Of a stretch of DNA of 64,000 nucleotides, positions 1-13,069 are shown piece after piece. Every line of letters starts with the position of its first letter. Position 1 is the first letter of the stretch. The notes beneath the pieces were generated by a model. The model was not told the DNA's origin, ran no database searches, and worked only from the letters and a program-made list of their open reading frames with translations. Source of the DNA: Glandiceps talaboti (lineage: Eukaryota; Hemichordata; Enteropneusta; Spengelidae); the NCBI RefSeq assembly GCF_964340395.1, contig NC_135552.1, forward strand, positions 11,643,694 through 11,707,693, given 5' to 3'. The position numbers were made by a program, and so were the translations under genes.

Positions 1-3000
1 GTGTACAGCAATGGAGTAGTTGGCTGTAACTGTGATGTAAGTCGAAGTTTAAATTTGCCATATGGATGACAAATGGGTATTCAATTTGGATTTTTAATTC
101 ATAGAAATTTACTATGCTTTTATACTTGGAAAAACAATGTGGAACAACATATACTGTAAATCCTTGTTTGTTATGAAAAAAAATGAAAAACATTAAACAT
201 ATTTAATATAATTGTTACTGTATGCACAATAACAAACTTTTCACACATGTTTAGCTTGTTGTAATTTATTGAGTTGCAAACATCTATTTGGTTGATGTGG
301 TTCTGCATTGTTTTTTCAAGTAGGAAAAGATACTAAAGTTGTCTTAAGAATTCAAAATCCAGAATAAAATACCCATTTGTCATCCATATGACCACTTACA
401 CTGCAAATTGTCTTCCACTTTATGAATTTGGATATGCTTAAATAATTTTCAGTAAATACAATGTTTGTTTCTATATGAAAAAAATTGTCCAGTTTGTAAT
501 AAAGCCATTTTAATTACAATTGTAGGGATTGAGACAAAGAAGAGGAAATTTCTAGTTAAGAAACCTTGACACTGTCCACTATGTAACAGGAAACTTCCTT
601 GTGATTAAATTTCTTAGAAAATAGTATTTATAAGTACCTATATGCATCACCATGAACACACTTTCAGCTTCTTTGTAAAGGACTCTTGACTTGATCTTGT
701 TCATTAGAACGGTTACTATGGTGCAGAAAATTTCCTTCAGTGTAATTTTTCTTGGAAATGAAGATAAATGCTGTCAGTTTGCATTATTTCTCTTTCAACA
801 TGAAATTGAAAATTACTTGAAGGTTATCATCCTTTTAACAATGTCAGAAACTGTAAGAAATTATCATAACTAACTTTTATAGTCTTTAATAATTTTATTG
901 AAAGATTTGAACTGATAAAATGTGAATTTTCTGTCTCATTTATCATCGTAGCATGCACCAGCTGATGCAATAGCTGCCATATATGGTGTGAACTACCTGC
1001 ATAAATTTCTACGAAATGCTGACTACACATGGATGGTAAGGGAATTAAACAATTCAATTGATACAATTATTCATAATTCTCTTTCTTTTTGATATTGTTC
1101 TGTAAAATACAGCTGAGCAAAGGTTCAGTGGTAATCAGTATAACAAGTTATAATCTATTTGCTAAGTGTTATCAGTTGTTAACATAATATCAATACACAT
1201 AATGATTGAAGTTATTAAATTTGCAAATTGAAATGATAAAATTATCAGTATTAGATTAGATTAGATTAGATTAGATTAGATTAGATTAGATTAGATTACA
1301 TATACTGTATTGTCCATAAAAACATGGAAATTCATTCATCTTCATCCAAGATGAATTTCCTTGTTTTTATCAAGTTGAAGTTGTTGTTTTTTTAACTCTT
1401 TTTCTTATATCTTTAATGTAATTTATATAAATGTCACTTAAGCTTATGTTGGATGCCTTGAAACAATGTTTTAATACATGTAAATATGTTTATGTCAAAA
1501 ATTCAGGAAAACCCACTACCAGAACAAAATCCAGCAGATCCTGAGGAACTTAAATTTAACATTGATGAAAGAATACAGAGTAACATCCAAGAATCTGCTG
1601 AGCAGTACATGAAACTGGTAAGAATGGAATCATATAAATTGCAAATATTCATAGTGACAATTCAGTCAATTCATCTTATGAACAATGCATATTATTACAT
1701 ATGTACCAGTCATTACTTGCTCTGGTTCATGTGCATACTAGTAGCATTTGCACACAGTGTGGTGCAGTGCCAAAAACTATATTGCATACCTGCATGCAAA
1801 TGGTATGCAAATGAGGGATTTGATTGTTTTGACTAAACATATCTAATATATGCACTTAATGTATGGGTACTTGCAGTCGTGTTTGCTGTGTATTCTGCTA
1901 CCCTCATGAAAGTACTACACCACAGAGAAACAATCATGCAAATACCCAAAGTACACCACACTTTACATTCATGTGTCATAGTGTTCTGTCATATATTTAT
2001 AATGTAGGGACTTTATCTATTTTGAGAAGTAAGAAGACAAGGTTGTGGAAAATAAATTGCTGAATTTTTAAATATATGTATCAGTCTTCTTAAGTGTCAC
2101 TGGTGTGATACATTGTAATGAATACTTGTAATAGACAGCTGAAACTGAATCTGGGACTTTCTAAACAACATGAAAATTACTTTCTGAAAATAATGTTTGT
2201 GAAAATTACCATTCTTTTTTTTCAGGCTAATAATGTGGAAGTAGTTTATCAACCATTTCATGGTTATGGAAAGAAAGTGTTGAAGACTTTCCGAATTCAT
2301 CCTGACACTTTCATTCAACAAGTCTTGCAGTTGACATATTATAAACTTCATAGAAAGTAAGTCTTGTAGCTGACATACTATAAACTTCATAGAAAGTAAG
2401 TCTTGCAGCTGACATACTATAAACTTCATAGAAAGTAAGTCTTGCAGTTAACATACTATTAACTTCATAGAAAGTAAGTCTTGCAGTTAACATACTATAA
2501 ACTTCACAGAAAGTAAGTCTTTCAGTTAAGATACTATAAACTTCATAGAAAGTAAGTCTTGCAGTTAACATACTATAAACTTCACAGAAAGTAAGTCTTT
2601 CAGTTAACATACTATAACTTCACAGAAAGTAAGTCTTGCAGTTAACATACTATAAACTTCATAGAAAGTAAGTCTTGCAGTTAACATACTATAAACTTCA
2701 TAGAAAGTAAGTCTTGCAGTTAACATACTATAAACTTCATAGAAAGTAAGTCTTGCAGTTAACATACTATAAACTTCATAGAAAGTAAGTCTTGCAGTTA
2801 ACATACTATAAACTTCATAGAAAGTAAGTCTTGCAGCTGACATACTGTAAACTTCATAGAAAGTAAGTCTTGCAGTTAACATATTATAAACTTCATAGAA
2901 AGTAAGTCTTGCAGCGGACATACTATAAACTTCATAGAAAGTAAGTCTTGCAGCGGACATACTATAAACGTCATAGAAAGTAAGTCTTGCAGCTGACATA

Positions 3001-6000
3001 CTATAAACTTCATAGAAAGTAAGTCTTGCAGCTGACCTACTATAAACTTCATAGAAAGTAAGTCTTGCAGCTGACATACTTTAAACTTCATAGAAAGTAA
3101 GTCTTGCAGCTGACATACTTTAAACTTCATAGAAAGTAAGTCTTGCAGCTGACATACTTTAAACTTCATAGAAAGTAAGTCTTGCAGCTGACCTACTATA
3201 AACTTCATAGAAAGTAAGTCTTGCAGCTGACATACTATAAACTTCATAGAAAGTAAGTCTTGCAGTTAACATACTATAAACTTCATAGAAAGTAAGTCTT
3301 GCAGTTAACATACTATAAACTTCATAGAAAGTAAGTCTTGCAGCTGACATACTATAAACTTCATAGAAAGTAAGTCTTGCAGTTAACATACTATAGACTT
3401 CATAGAAAGTAAGTCTTGCAGCTAACTTACTATAAACTTCATAGAAAGTAAGTCTTGCAGCTGACATACTATAAACTTCATAGAAAGTAAGTCTTGCAGC
3501 TGACATACTTTAAACTTCATAGAAAGTAAGTCTTGCAGTTGACATACTATAAACTTCATAGAAAGTAAGTCTTGCAGCTGACATACTGTAAACTTCATAG
3601 AAAGTAAGTCTTGCAGTTGACATACTTTAAACTTCATAGAAAGTAAGTCTTGCAGTTAGCATACTATAAACTTCATAGAAAGTAAGTCTTGCAGCGGACA
3701 TACTATAAACTTCACAGAAAGTAAGTCTTGCAGCGGACATACTATAAACTTCATAGAAAGTAAGTCTTGCAGCGGACATACTATAAACTTCACAGAAAGT
3801 AAGTCTTGCAGCTGACATACTGTAAACTTCATAGAAAGTAAGTCTTCCAGTTAACATACTATAAACTTCACAGAAAGTAAGTCTTGCAGTTAACATACTA
3901 TAAACTTCATAGAAAGTAAGTCTTGCAGCTGACATACTATAAACTTCATAGAAAGTAAGTCTTGCAGTTAACATACTATAAACTTCACAGAAAGTAAGTC
4001 TTGCAGTTAACATACTATAAACTTCATAGAAAGTAAGTCTTGCAGTTAACATACTATAAACTTCATAGAAAGTAAGTCTTGCAGTTAACATACTATAAAC
4101 TTCATAGAAAGTAAGTCTTGCAGTTAGCATACTGTAAAGTAAACTAAACTACATAGAAATTATGTTGCGGCTCCAGAACTTATGACAGTTAGGAGTACTT
4201 TTAGTTTTGGCATTGACTGTCTACCTCTGTCTCAACATCAACAGAAAATAAAGTGTTCTTCTTTCTTCACACCCAGCAGTTGTCCTTTATAATTGGTGTG
4301 TCCACTGACCAAAGTGTGTCAGTATTTTTATTCCCTTTACAAACTTGCTCAGTTGATCTAAATGTGCAAAACACTTATTATACAAACTTAGATCACGGAA
4401 ATCCATTGTTAGTGTGGTTAAAATGCAAGAAATAGTTACAGTGTCAGGAGTTATGATAAGATGGGGGTTGTTTTCCACTTGAGAGGAAATCCTAATTATA
4501 CAGTATAGAAATAAAATAACTTTTTCTCTTCTATATTTATAAAGACCTGCTCCCACCTATGAGACTGGTACCACTAGACAGTTTTACCATGGAAGAACAG
4601 AGACAGTGAGATCATGTACAGTGGAATCTCTTGATTGGTGTAAATCGGTACTGGATAAGAAGGTTCCGGTAAGAAATACAGTTTAGTTTAAAAATGCTTT
4701 CATTCTAAGATTGTCCACAAGTATATTCCTCAGTATTTTGCATACTTAGTAGTGTACACAACTGTATTCATGATGTTTTGACATTATAACAAGTTAGAGC
4801 AACAATAAGCCTCTCCAAAATTTGCCATGGTGGCACTCTACTTCCTGTCTGTGTGTACCTTGGGGGTATACATAGTATAGATACTCAGTTAATCATAGAG
4901 CACTGTTGTTTTCCCCCATGTCTGAACAATACAAAAAACATCCCTGATTTACACTTCTACAGAATACTAAGGGACAAAGCTCTTAAGAAACAGTACTATG
5001 AGGTGATGATACCCCCAATTTGATTGATGGCGCTGTATTCTTAATTTCCTGTTTTCAGTCTGGAATGACCTATTGATTAATCATTCAATATGCTTCATAC
5101 AATACAGCTATCTAAGAAATTAGAGTTGTTCAAAAAGGCTGCAGAGAAGCATACCAAGTTGATGTTTGAAGCTGTCAGTGGCCACGGCTATGATAGGCAT
5201 TTATTAGGCTTGCAGATCTTAGCTAAATCCACCGGAATTACAATGCCAGCAATATTTCTTGACCAGGCATGGACAAAAAGGTTAGAATTTGATGATACGT
5301 TAGGCCTAAAAAAAAATTGTTTGGTTCGGGTTACCTGACCCCACCTAGTTTTTCACGCTGACCCTAAACTTTTGTTAACATATCTGAGGGGAAAAAATAA
5401 TAAAGTCACGAAAAAAGTGAAGGTTTGCAAGAAATAGTGGATGTGGAAACTGACATCAGCTTAAAAGACAATATAAAACTGTTCTTCCAATCTGTAATGG
5501 CTGTACATCTGATGAGAAGAAACCAATAACATATGGAGACCATATGGAAAACAACAGAAAAGATAATTACCTGACCCAGACACTCACATATGAAAAAAAA
5601 AATCAAAAAAAATCTACATACCCCACCTATTCTAAAATTGAGCGTAATCGAAACCACACAATTTTTTGTTTGGCCTCAAAAATGATTTTGTTGAAACATG
5701 TGACTTCTGGCACACTCAACAAAGACAAAGCAAACAAAGGAAGCAAGGCAATGTCTGAAGGTTGAGGTATAAAAATTGGCATCATGCAAAGATAGTAAAC
5801 AGAGTTTATCTTGTCTAAACATTATCCTAGCATTTTCATATATGCAAATTAATGCTTCTCATTCATAAATTAACATTTTTAAGGAGACAGTATATTGGTT
5901 TTTTTTATTTAATAATGTTTAATTTGCATTTTTATTGAAGTTGTCATTTAAGTGAGAAAGGAATATAATAAATAGTAACAATAGTAACATATATATATTA

Positions 6001-7153
6001 AAAGGGCAATAATTAATTTTGGTTTGTTTTCTTATGACAGTGGTGGAAATGGAAACTTTGTTCTGTCCACCAGTTTAGCTGGCTATAGTCAGACCATTGG
6101 TGCATGTGCTCCTATGGTACACAATGGATATGCACTTACCTACATAATCCTGGATGAAAGGTAAGAATTCTCTGAACCCTTCCACCATTATCATTAACTT
6201 CTTGGTACAATATATCAAATCTTATATTGGTTGATGTCATAGTTGATATGATTGGATTGAAATATGGTTTTGAAGATCATTATAAGGACCTAGACCTGAG
6301 GTAGAATGCTATGGATGTGTGAAATGACATATTACTAAAATAAATTGATGAAATGATCTAATGTCAAGAACTGTTTACATCTTAAATGTTTGAAGATAAG
6401 GGACTTAAATGTTGTAGTGAATCTTGTATTAGTTTGCTACAAAAGAAAAATGAACAAAATGTATAACATGTACAAGAATTATGGTTGTGTGAAGTACATG
6501 TTTATGATATTTAGAATAGTCTTCTTTTGCTCAAGTAATCAATTGAATCACCATAATGATAATCTTGACAAGCTATCCTGAATATCAAGAGAAAATTACA
6601 TTATTGTAAACATGTGTTCTGCCTGAAGCAACCATCTGGTAATATATTGAAAAAGATCACATAGAAATACTAAGGGTTGTCAGTGGCCAAGTGGATAAAC
6701 CACTTGCCTGTTACTGCTGCGGTCGGGGTTTGAACCCATTCAGGGTTTGATTAAAATTTACCTTGCTTAAGTAAGAAGATTGTCATTCAGTTGACTCTAC
6801 CGAACAACGCAGGTGTTCCCCGGGTACTCTCGTTTCCTCCTGCATTAACACTGAACCCATGAGGGAAGGCCCTCACTGGACTTCTTGGGAGACAAGTGTT
6901 TATATACATAAAGAACTATCCAGTTTAAAAAAGATTATTATTATTATTATAACAAATCTTTATTTAGTAAATTTACAGCAATACTTACCATACAGTAATA
7001 TTGGTATCTTGCTATTTGTTGTACAGGCTTGGTTTTACTGTGACTGCTTGGAAAGACAACCCAGAAACAAATGCACACAAGTTTTTCCAAACACTGACGG
7101 ACACCTTGAATGAATTGAGAGCATTGACCAGTGCAGTGACAAATGAAATCTGA
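1..7153 (+). CDS. CROT: Peroxisomal carnitine O-octanoyltransferase-like, 3' part (eight exons)
   Basis: Transfers medium-chain acyl groups between CoA and carnitine, classically in peroxisomes. Exons by splice site and phase: 1-36, 952-1035, 1507-1617, 2226-2356, 4545-4668, 5108-5280, 6041-6160, 7027-7153; all phases join cleanly and the frame stays open to TGA at 7151. The first exon ends NGVVGCNCD and the second begins HAPADA, which is the family's catalytic-histidine region. Further family motifs are FRIHPDTFIQ, TRQFYHGRTETVRSCT, GYDRHLLGLQ, NFVLSTS (the STS motif) and PMVHNGYAL. The order and wording fit CROT better than CRAT or CPT1/2, chiefly PMVHNGY and TAWKDNPETNAHKF near the end. 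About the N-terminal half lies before the window. The C-terminus reads SAVTNEI, without the AHL/THL-type peroxisomal signal of mammalian CROT. The intron after 2356 carries a large minisatellite that copies the exon end. Family call is firm; the exact paralogue is less sure. Confidence 0.9.
1249..1298. repeat. Pentanucleotide microsatellite (TTAGA)n
   Basis: Perfect tandem five-base repeat inside a CROT intron. Not the telomeric hexamer despite the similar look. Confidence 0.95.
2319..4135. repeat. 39-bp minisatellite derived from a CROT exon-intron junction
   Basis: About 46 head-to-tail copies of a 39-bp unit, counted from the spacing of its gtaagt core (first at 2357, last at 4111: 1,754 bp, with one unit 1 bp short). 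The first unit is the real end of the CROT exon (coding VLQLTYYKLHRK) plus the real donor, so every copy repeats the last 36 or so exon bases, AAA|gtaagt, and a following cttgcag. Read in the exon frame, each unit ends in TAA. Copies differ at a few positions (ctgaca, ttaaca, cggaca; actataaa, actttaaa; catag, cacag) that are shared between neighbours, as expected for unequal crossing-over. On the - strand the unit is free of stops and gives long artificial frames of a 13-residue repeat. Confidence 0.97.
5301..5678 (+). mobile_element. MITE family A, copy 1 (about 380 bp, in a CROT intron)
   Basis: Starts taggcctaaa(n)ttgtttggttc and ends with the inverted counterpart near 5640-5678 (cgaaaccacacaattttt...ggcct). 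The internal sequence, including the block 'aatctgtaatggctgtacat', matches the copies at 10591, 28399/29130 and 41060. It lies 20 bp after the splice donor of the 5108-5280 exon. Terminal inverted repeats and lack of any coding capacity indicate a non-autonomous DNA transposon. Confidence 0.8.
6676..6950 (+). mobile_element. tRNA-derived SINE
   Basis: The head carries pol III-like boxes: tggccaagtgg near 6684 (A box) and ggtttgaaccc at 6727-6737 (B box). A central segment at 6817-6840 (gggtactctcgtttcctcc) resembles the conserved central domain of Nin-type SINEs described in deuterostome and other animals. The tail is (att)n at about 6931-6950. It lies in the last CROT intron. The central-domain assignment is from memory and is less certain than the tRNA-like head. 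Confidence 0.7.
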
Positions 7154-7368
7154 TTTTTATTACACCTTAAGACAAGACAACATGTAGCAGCATGTGTCAG
7201 CAAATCAATGCATGTAGAATGTTTCCTGAAACTTGGGGGCCGGGGTGGTGTGTGGGGGTGGGGGTAGGGTGGGGATTGTTTGATATCTCTGTGCTGCATA
7301 TATCTTTTTTCGAAACTAAAAATATCAAACAATTCAGCGTCTGTGTATTCTGAAAGTTTCGTGTCTGA

Positions 7369-7374
7369 AATAAA
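7369..7374 (+). terminator. Polyadenylation signal of the CROT-like gene
   Basis: AATAAA 216 bp after the stop codon, the first canonical hexamer downstream; implies a short 3' UTR. Confidence 0.6.
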
Positions 7375-10300
7375 CTTAAATTATAAAATCTGTGTTACAA
7401 TGAACTTATAATTAAAAAATAATTATGATAATGAATGTGTTCAGTATTATGTTAATGAAGCAGAAATATAGATATTTCTCAATTGTCAATACTAGATGAT
7501 TTTAGAACAAGAGTTTGGAAAAAATATGATACATCAGGAAGACAGCAAAACCTCACTGGTGGACACGCTGTTGAAAATAACATCATCTCTAATAATTAGT
7601 CAACCAGCATAGACAAAGATGTGTTAATGAAGCATCAAAAGAATCAAGTGAAAAAACCCAAAAAGACTTCTTGGATGTGTAAATCAAGTGCAAAAAATAC
7701 CATTTCCCACTGTGCTTTTTCTCATCAGTAGTCGCAGCTACATATTGACTGCTGCAAACCATCAGTTTGGATGAATTAGCAAAATCTTGGTGCACAAATG
7801 CATAAAGGACTCAGTTTTCTTAGATGTTAAGAGATGTTTAATACAGATATGACAAAACATGGTACACATTGGTCTGTTTTTAGGGAAATGGTAGCTGAAA
7901 CAGTAGATACTCACTGCACATATCAGAATTGCACAAAGGAACATATATTGAATAATGTATTTTGGTGTGTAGTTAATTCACATTAATTAGAATCTCATTA
8001 GTTAATAAGGCGATGTACAAATTTATACAAAATTTAATATAAGTAAATTTATTTCATACAAAGTGCCTATCCAACAACTGGATAATTCTTGTGTTCAATG
8101 TCTAAATGTCAACAACATAGCAAGTATTTAAGGTCTTCAAATATTTCCTGACCAGAAGGTAGCAGCTTATATAATGAATTTCTGTCCCTTTTTTCCTGCA
8201 AGACCTTTTAAGTTATTGTTGTTCTTTTTTGTGTTTTAACTGCAACATTTCTACAGTTTCACTAGTAGCTTGATTCTTGGTTTAGTTTTGATATTTGAAA
8301 TCGGTTGAGTTGTACATATATCAAGCATTTTTTAACAACAGGGTTCAAACTTATACTTTGTTGGGTTCTTGCATTCATTATTCCTTCTGTCATTCAGAAT
8401 TATTTTGACATTCCATTCCAATCTTTAGGAGTAATCAAGCACAATGGCATGGTTAGAGATAATAGATTTTCTATTATAAGCAAATAGGATTGTTTAGTTG
8501 TGTTGTATTGTTTCTGTGCATAAATGATATAAAAGCTTGTGCTGTACTAGAATACCACAGAAAACAAAATAGTGTTATTATCAACAGAGACAAAAGAACA
8601 TAGAAGTTATATTTATGACTTGGCACATTTTAGCGGCCTTAGTAACTTTGGTTACAATTTTCCCAGTGGATGTATGAACATATTTTTTGCATTTGGTAAA
8701 GTTCAATATTGGCATAGATTAGAGTGTACTTTGTCTTTGAGTTTGTCCCATGCTGTGTTCTGTCTATTTTGCTATATATACATTTAAATATCTTTTTATT
8801 TTATTTATTTTCAAACTTAACTATACGTACATGTTACACCATTGTATTAAGTGCAATGTATAAGTGTTTAAAAGCTTTTCCTTTAGTGTATGGAGCTTTT
8901 ATGGTAAGCACACTTATGTATGAATTCACCGTTTGTTATGTTGAAAAGTTGACACATCTATATCTACTCTGAAATGTTGATGGTGATCAACCATCTTGGC
9001 CCTGTTCTGATCACTTGTTAGTGATTCTCGATGCTGACAACCACATAAATTAATTAACTAAGACCAAATAGTCTAGCTAAAATGACAACACATTATCTTT
9101 GGGTATATCTGACAGAGTACACATACCCTGATGGTGGAATGTTTATGTTGGCAACTGCAAATTATTTTGTTATGCTGCACAAAAACAATGCCCATGTCAG
9201 CACATTTAAGTGTCATTGTAGTTATATTAGACATACCTTGCGTCCATGTCTAATTGCAGTATTATTTCATAACACACAAAGTGTAGCCAGTAATTGTAAT
9301 CTTGCTATCTTAGAATCGAATGTGCACTTTTTTTATTGGTTTTTGTGCAGTTGTATCAACCAGAGCTGGTGAACGATAACTTGAACTGGGCTGTATGTTA
9401 TTGTAACAAGTCATAGAGTTACCAGATGTACTCCAAGGTCACATGACACAAAGTGTAATAATTACATTGATAACTAATCTATAAGCATTTACATTTCAAA
9501 AACTCAGATAACACCAGCAATGCATGCACTGATAAACGCAATATTGTAAGTAGTACTAGTAGCATACTCTTAGGTGATAGATAAACATTCAGTCATTGCG
9601 GTGTTAAGTTGGTATATGTTCTTTTTTTCTTGTTCCACTTACATGTTGCTTAATGTTTGGCTAAAAGCTATGCTATGTACATAGTTTGTTTATTAGAAGT
9701 ATAGTTAAAGGTTAGAAGTGCTTGAATACAGTAGATTTAAATAACAACTTTTAAAAATATACGACGGTCGGCAGGGTTAATCAGAAGTCAATAGTGTTAA
9801 ATGAATCTCGGTTATATTTATAGGTTAACGCAAGATAAAAGTTGACTCAAATGGAGTCTGAAATTTAAGGTACAAATTAAAGGAACCAATACATCAATAG
9901 AAAATTAAGGATCAGGCTTTAATTCCATGATGAATTTTCGGTATAATAATTAATTTTACAAGACTAATGTTATTGACTATTTAAGATTGAAGGGTATAGT
10001 GTTACTGCATTAGCAACAAAGGAGCTGCAATAATTTAGACAGGCAAATGGCAACTTGACGAATGGCAATGACGAATGGCAACTTGTAAACCACATACAGC
10101 ATTTGAAGGCAATAACACTTGAGCAGCTGTTTTTGGAAATACGTATTTTATATTCCAATTGATGTGAGGGCGACGAAAGGTGCCTAATGCTGCAGACATG
10201 ACGGTGTGGTCTTTAATACGTCACTATCCCTTTTGTGGGTTTATTGTGAATTTAACAGACCATATACTGTGTGCTGTGTACTGTTTTAGTAGTGTTTTTA

Positions 10301-10590
10301 TTTTTAGATTTAGAAGAGTTTAGTATTATGGGATGTGCATTGCATTGTATATGGAGAATTTGGGTTGTTAATGGTTCATGGAATTAGAACTTCGTCTTCT
10401 TAAAACTGAAGATTTTTTTAATAAACTTCAGGTAAATATAAATTACAGTGTCTGTGTCGTATACATTAATCTAATAGTTTGGTCAGTGACCACCGGTATT
10501 CGCTTTCCACACTAGTTTTATAGATTTAAATCGTGAAACTTGACCATGTGGTGACAGTGAAACTCCGACGGTATAATCATTCTACTGTAA
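7375..10590. other. Intergenic, no gene recognised
   Basis: AT-rich sequence. Open frames here are short, biased and lack splice-supported continuations. At 9321-9388 there is a decayed end of the foldback family found at 31482-31832 (shared blocks ttattggttt, ttgtatcaa, gtgaac). No tRNA, rRNA or coding exon could be supported. Confidence 0.6.
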
Positions 10591-10959
10591 TAAGGCCAAA
10601 TAAAAAAAATGTTTGGTTCCGGTTACCGGACCCACCTGGTTTTTCACGCCGACCCTAAACTTTTTCCTATGTATTTGAGAATAATAATAATAAAATCGCG
10701 AAGTATCGCAAGAAATAGTAAGTGCGGAAACTGACATCAACTTAAAAAGACAATATAAAACTATTTTTCCAATCTGTAATGGCTGTACATCTGATAGGAA
10801 GAAATAAACAGCACATAGACAATTGGAAAAGAATGGAAAAGCGGAACTAGACACTCACTCATGATAAAAAATATAATAAAAATAAAATAAAAAATTTACC
10901 TACCCACCTATTTTAAAATTGAATGTAATCGGAACCACACAATTTTTTCTATGCCTAAG
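10591..10959 (+). mobile_element. MITE family A, copy 2 (most complete, 369 bp)
   Basis: Left end taaggccaaataaaaaaaat(gtttggttcc) is mirrored by the right end (ggaaccacacaatttttt...gcctaa). Terminal inverted repeats are about 35 bp. Interior matches the other copies. The open frame on its - strand is a chance frame. Confidence 0.85.
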
Positions 10960-13069
10960 CAACAAATCTTAGAAGACACAGCACTGAATAGTGAGGTGAT
11001 AAGGAAATTGGTGGCAACTCATCAATTGTCCTAGAGATGCAAGAAATGGCTTGATTTTGATAAGTGACCTTGAAGGTCAAAGGTCCATATTCTAGAAGAA
11101 ACCTTACCTGTAATAATGTGTGGTAGATACTTGGATGCAGTATGTATTACAGTTTGAAGTTATGTAGATGATTTTTTAACTACAAATATGACCACCATTC
11201 GGTCAAATTTGCATATGTCGCAAAACAAAGTGACGTGCATCGTCGTCAAGAGGTTCATTATTTCACAGTGTCGCGGAAGAAATAACAGCTTTGGTTTGCG
11301 AGAATGATATGTCCCATATGATATGTCACCTTTGTTAAAAGTTTGAAATCGAATATTACATGTCTTAGAAATGACGTATTACGAACAGACTGGACGGACG
11401 AGTGCCGTCATTGTAATAGTACCCCCCCCCCACGTTGAGGGACTAAAAATCAAGTGGCATTGGTCATGATCCAGTATACCAGTCTCATTCAATATATACT
11501 GCAGATAAAAATGGACTTGCATTTTATATCAGTACTTCCCATATTTATATTTTATATTTGTCCCAACACACCAGTGTAATCTGTTACCATGCTTGCACGT
11601 GTAGTGACTCTTGTTATTGTCCAATCTGATTAAAATCCGATGTGGTGAAAGCGGCTAAATGCTTTATTTACCTCTATTTCCATCGTTTTGTGTCGATTGT
11701 TTGTTCCGAGTGATCGCCGCCTCCCCACAAAAGTAAAAGAAAGAAGGAAGTGTGGGAAGGCAGCGATCACTCGGAACAAAACAAACAACACAACATGATG
11801 ATGTACATATAGAGGTAAATAACGACATCTAGCCGCTTTTACCACATCGGATTTTAATCAGATTGGTTGTTGTCATTCCATCCCATAGTTTTTTGGAACG
11901 TTGCATATGTCTTTCTTTTACAGGCTCTAAAAGTTTTGACCTATTTTTTTTTATAGTGTGTACAAAACTGTTCTTGAGCATAATTCTAAATCCGCGGGTT
12001 TAAATCTTGACCGGTTAATATAATTCAGAGGACTTCGACAACACTACTAAACCTACTAAATTTTCTTTTGAACAATAACGATATTTTATTTTCATTTGTC
12101 ATTACTTTATACAAGTACTTTACATTTCTATATGTGAAAGATGACGAAAATATAATTTTGATACACAACTCATGTCATTGGCAAGCCACACACGTGGTTC
12201 TATACGAATTACAAACAATAGAACGACTATCGCCAGATTTCTACGACTTTAAAGAAAATATCAAGGTTAAATCATGTAACCGAGGAAACCAGTTTGGGAC
12301 AACTATCGGATTAGAATGGGAAAAAAACAAAGTACGTCTATGTGTTGAATAGATGATACTCATGTCGATGGATTGCTAATTTAGACAACGTATGTTTTCA
12401 GGTTGAAATAATATTCTACAAAATGAAAATTAATTTAAAAAAATTAAATTAAATAAAATCCCAACCTACCTACCCTAATCTCTGAGGTCATGTTATCGGA
12501 AACACACAACCCCCTCCCCCCCCCCCCGCTATAGCTAAAAAAGGGGGGTACTTAAAACTATATTGAAGTCGCAGCTGACAATGTACGTACTAGGATTGGT
12601 CTTAATCCACTTCAAATGAAGGGGGGGGGGGGCTTAGTCCTCAAAATGATCGACTGATAATAATACATATACATAATGCATGCATGCGTCAAAATGCAGC
12701 ATAACGCGTATAAAATCAGAATCAGATTCAGTTTCCAGTCAAATCTGAAACTAGTCTTGGGCAGTCTTACACTGAGCCTCACATTCGGCTTCAGATACGG
12801 AAAAATCACAGTGACATACGGTTAAAGTAAGTAGTCAAACAATTGTCTTGTTGTGGTCCAAACTATAGACACATTGAGAGTGTAACATGGGATTAACGAT
12901 TGTGAAGTGCAATACTAGAATCACTCTTTCACTACAATCGTAAATTATTTGGTTTAATTTGGGAACTTCAATACAAGCATCGTTCGGATTTTAATACCGA
13001 TGTTTATATACATTCATGTTTATATGGATGTACTTTTGAATAGCGTTCTCCATGTCCCACATCAGGGAC
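10960..13069. other. Intergenic, no gene recognised; two repeat remnants
   Basis: Contains the foldback element at 11621-11866, a fragment near 12420-12510 that looks like a decayed family A end, and C or G homopolymer runs near 12514 and 12620. A 94-codon open frame at 12068-12352 has an ordinary amino-acid mix but no recognised motif, promoter or splice partner, so it is not called as a gene. Confidence 0.5.
11621..11866. mobile_element. Foldback MITE with long inverted repeats
   Basis: Left arm ccaatctgattaaaatccga (11621-11640) is perfectly mirrored at 11847-11866; pairing continues with interruptions for roughly 100 bp per arm, through gatcactcggaacaaa near the centre. Flanks ttattgt and ttgttgt may be a 7-bp target duplication with one mismatch. 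No coding capacity. Confidence 0.85.

Noticed and set aside
1249-1298. Internal telomere-like repeat
   Set aside because: The unit is the pentamer TTAGA, not TTAGGG.
2311-4130. Long - strand open frames of a 13-residue repeat (MLTARLTFYEVYS-like)
   Set aside because: They follow automatically from a 39-bp unit with no stop on that strand; the array is explained by amplification of the CROT exon end and sits inside its intron.
2319-4135. CRISPR-like array
   Set aside because: Eukaryotic intron, units contiguous without unique spacers.
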